DNA of 7,925 bases from Flavobacteriales bacterium (GTDB lineage: Bacteria; Bacteroidota; Bacteroidia; Flavobacteriales_D; Sanyastnellaceae), in NCBI GenBank assembly GCA_028825055.1, contig JAPKAW010000078.1, forward strand, positions 1-7,925, written 5' to 3'. The notes under the pieces are model-generated. The model saw only the letters and a list, made by a program, of their open reading frames with translations. It made no database searches and was not told the DNA's origin. A program made the position numbers and the translations under genes. Every line of letters starts with the position of its first letter. Position 1 is the first letter of the stretch. Below are positions 6,237 through 7,925 of the stretch, piece by piece.

Positions 6237-7025
6237 ATGGAGCGCCCTAAAATTGAATCATTGATTGAAACAGCGATTAAAGCTGCCATCGATGCTTCGC
6301 GTGTCCTAATGGAACATCTTGAGAAACACAATGAAGCCTTGGTCATTCGCGCCAAACGCGATGGAAGTCCGGTCTCTGCGGCGGACATGGCCTCGCATCA
6401 AATCATTGAATCAATCCTTTCCCCGACCGGCATTCCTTTAATTAGTGAGGAAGGTAGCCTCCCTCCATTTTCGGAACGACAAAATTGGCCCCTGTTTTGG
6501 TTGGTAGACCCTTTGGACGGGACCGAATCGTATCTCCGTAACCGGTCAGGCTTCGCTGTTAATATCGCTCTGTGTGATAAAAACGGCCCCTTCCTTGGCA
6601 TTGTAGCAGACCCCCTGGCTAACTCGATGTACTATGGCGCAATCGGATTGGGAGCATTTTATCGGTCTCTAGATGCAGATGCTGTTGGCAAAGCTCTCAT
6701 CGAAAAACCAGTAACAAAACCTTACTTGCTCGTTACGAGCTGGAATGAGCCGCTGACGATGATGGAATTACTTCCCTCTCATTTATCTCCTAATGACTTT
6801 CGAAGCGAACCCGTGAGCGGGGCCCTTAAATTTTGTCAAGTCGCTGCAGGCAAGGCAGATTTACACGCACGTTCCGGCCCTTACATGGAATGGGATTGCG
6901 CCGCAGGCGATGCTATTCTGCGCAGTATGGGGCTAGTTGTTCGAAGTCGCGGCTCCAATGAACCCCTTAAGTACAACACAATGAATCTCCGTGTTGAAGG
7001 CCTTTGGGCGAGTCGAATCCCTTAA
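6237..7025 (+). CDS. cysQ: 3'(2'),5'-bisphosphate nucleotidase of the inositol monophosphatase family (CysQ-like)
   Basis: This 262-residue, metal-dependent, lithium-sensitive-type phosphatase is expected to convert 3'-phosphoadenosine 5'-phosphate (PAP) to AMP in the cytoplasm, removing a by-product of sulfate assimilation and phosphopantetheine transfer. From the ATG at 6237: KRDGSPVSAADMAS (40-53) is the substrate/metal loop; ISEEG (69-73) carries the metal-binding Glu pair; LVDPLDGTESYL (89-100) is the family signature with Asp91 and Asp94; and EWDCAAGDAIL (218-228) holds the C-terminal metal ligand Asp220. SGALKFCQVAAGKAD (194-208) resembles the CysQ form of this loop. An in-frame TTG at 6228 would add three residues, but ATG is the better start. 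It diverges from the riboswitch-controlled receptor and converges on rsgA with 13 bp between stops. No convincing promoter of its own is visible. Other family members (inositol phosphatase, HisN) are less likely. Confidence 0.9.
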   Translation: MERPKIESLIETAIKAAIDASRVLMEHLEKHNEALVIRAKRDGSPVSAADMASHQIIESILSPTGIPLISEEGSLPPFSERQNWPLFWLVDPLDGTESYLRNRSGFAVNIALCDKNGPFLGIVADPLANSMYYGAIGLGAFYRSLDADAVGKALIEKPVTKPYLLVTSWNEPLTMMELLPSHLSPNDFRSEPVSGALKFCQVAAGKADLHARSGPYMEWDCAAGDAILRSMGLVVRSRGSNEPLKYNTMNLRVEGLWASRIP

Positions 7026-7038
7026 GCGGTTTTTATCG

Positions 7039-7925
7039 TCATCGGTACGAATTGGACTCGAACGTCTCGTACAAGTCGATGTAATTGAGATACCTTTCTT
7101 CAGCTATCTGACCATCCTCAACCGCTTTCTTAACAGCACAATTTGGCTCATTTCGATGCAGACAATTGTGAAATTTGCATCCATCCAATTTCTTGAATAT
7201 TTCCGGAAAATAGTGATGCAAATGATCTCGTTCCAGATGCACCAACCCGAAACCTTTAATCCCCGGAGTATCAATGATAAATCCTCCAGTCGGCAAAGGA
7301 AACATCTCAGCAAAGGTGGTCGTGTGTTTGCCTTTTTGATGGGCGTCGGAGACTTCGCCTGTTCGCAAATCTGTTCCAGGCAATAGCGCATTGATCAACG
7401 TACTCTTGCCCACGCCACTGTGTCCAGACAAAAGATTGACTCCTGAGGCAGCCAGTTCCTGAGTCAAGGAATCCAACCCTTCCCCCGTTGTCGCAGAAGT
7501 GCGAAGCGTGGGAATTCCTGCCAATTGATACACCGCTTCCAAATACTCCAACTGCGCTCTTTCCGGCGTCCCTTCAGCGCAGACATCGACTTTATTGAAT
7601 ACGATGGTGACAGGAACTTGGTACGCTTGAGCGGTGACCAAGAAACGGTCCATAAACCCCGTGCTCGTAGCAGGCTGAACCACTGTCGAAATAAGAAAAG
7701 CTCGGTCCAAATTTGCAGCAACGACATGCGTCTCTTTGGAAAGATTCACTGATTTCCGCACCATGCTATTTCGGCGCTCCAAACGTTCGGTGATGCTCCC
7801 TGTTTTCTCTTCATCTTGCTTTTGCAGCAAAACGTAATCTCCAACAGCAATAGGATTTGTAGACCGCTCCCCGCGGAGTTTCAATTTACCCTGTATCCTA
7901 CACGTAATAACCGTCTCTGAAGACA
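7039..7925 (-). CDS. rsgA: Ribosome small subunit-dependent GTPase A, 5' end beyond window edge
   Basis: RsgA is a circularly permuted GTPase that binds the 30S subunit late in assembly. About 294 residues are visible, and the frame stays open to the right edge. The visible part begins SSETVITCRIQGKLKLRGERSTNP, which belongs to the N-terminal OB fold, so the TTG at 7884 is an internal Leu codon and the true start lies outside, probably some 15 residues further. In visible-residue numbering the permuted order is NKVD (G4, 110-113), TSATTGEG (G5), GHSGVGKS (G1, 167-174), KHTTT (switch I, near 199-203) and DTPG (G3, 218-221). A C-terminal zinc site follows with Cys249, Cys254, His256 and Cys262 (C-x4-C-x-H-x5-C). 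All key residues are present. It ends in TGA at 7039, facing the cysQ stop. Identification is secure. Confidence 0.96.
   Translation of the reverse strand, partial: SSETVITCRIQGKLKLRGERSTNPIAVGDYVLLQKQDEEKTGSITERLERRNSMVRKSVNLSKETHVVAANLDRAFLISTVVQPATSTGFMDRFLVTAQAYQVPVTIVFNKVDVCAEGTPERAQLEYLEAVYQLAGIPTLRTSATTGEGLDSLTQELAASGVNLLSGHSGVGKSTLINALLPGTDLRTGEVSDAHQKGKHTTTFAEMFPLPTGGFIIDTPGIKGFGLVHLERDHLHHYFPEIFKKLDGCKFHNCLHRNEPNCAVKKAVEDGQIAEERYLNYIDLYETFESNSYR

Noticed and set aside
7026..7038. T5 run after the cysQ stop as a terminator
   Set aside because: No stable stem precedes the short T run.
7882..7884. TTG at 7884 as the start of rsgA
   Set aside because: The frame continues upstream to the window edge with residues that match the RsgA N-terminal OB fold, so this is an internal leucine codon.

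Overview
The window looks like chromosomal DNA of a member of the Bacteroidota. Three things point that way: promoters of the TTG / TAnnTTTG type ahead of two minus-strand genes; A-rich start regions in place of Shine-Dalgarno sites at those two genes; and the gene content, with a bacterial group II geranylgeranylglyceryl phosphate synthase and a thiamine-regulated TonB-dependent receptor. By eye the base composition is moderate rather than strongly AT-rich. I cannot assign an order or genus.

Layout, left to right. (1) A minus-strand carB (large subunit of carbamoyl phosphate synthase) starts at 1886 and runs off the left edge. Its leader holds a good promoter match (1960-1990) and a strong 14-position hairpin (1898-1936), followed by an A tract that abuts the start codon. 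(2) A plus-strand pair, an alpha/beta hydrolase (2065-2976) and a GGGP synthase (2973-3743), overlap by ATGA and probably form one transcript. (3) A minus-strand TonB-dependent outer-membrane receptor (3765-6068) converges on that pair. Its leader contains a TPP riboswitch aptamer (6119-6199), fired from a promoter that lies directly against it (6202-6233). Between aptamer and start codon there is a 7-bp hairpin and a possible 12-codon upstream ORF. (4) A plus-strand cysQ-like phosphatase (6237-7025) diverges from the receptor. (5) A minus-strand rsgA (7039 to the right edge) converges on cysQ and lacks its first residues.

How they work together. The clearest regulated unit is the receptor with its riboswitch. 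The TPP aptamer says the receptor is made when cells are short of thiamine pyrophosphate, so its cargo is most likely thiamine or a thiamine precursor or derivative. No inner-membrane thiamine transporter or kinase lies inside the window. The hydrolase and GGGP synthase may act in one isoprenoid-glycerol lipid pathway. carB (pyrimidine/arginine), cysQ (PAP/nucleotide phosphate turnover) and rsgA (30S maturation) are housekeeping genes with no evident link to each other.

I see no mobile element, CRISPR array, tRNA or rRNA. No gene-free stretch exceeds 300 bases. I found no wholly unknown multi-gene system. The features most worth following are the unusual expression platform behind the TPP aptamer, the carB leader hairpin and the hydrolase-GGGPS pair.
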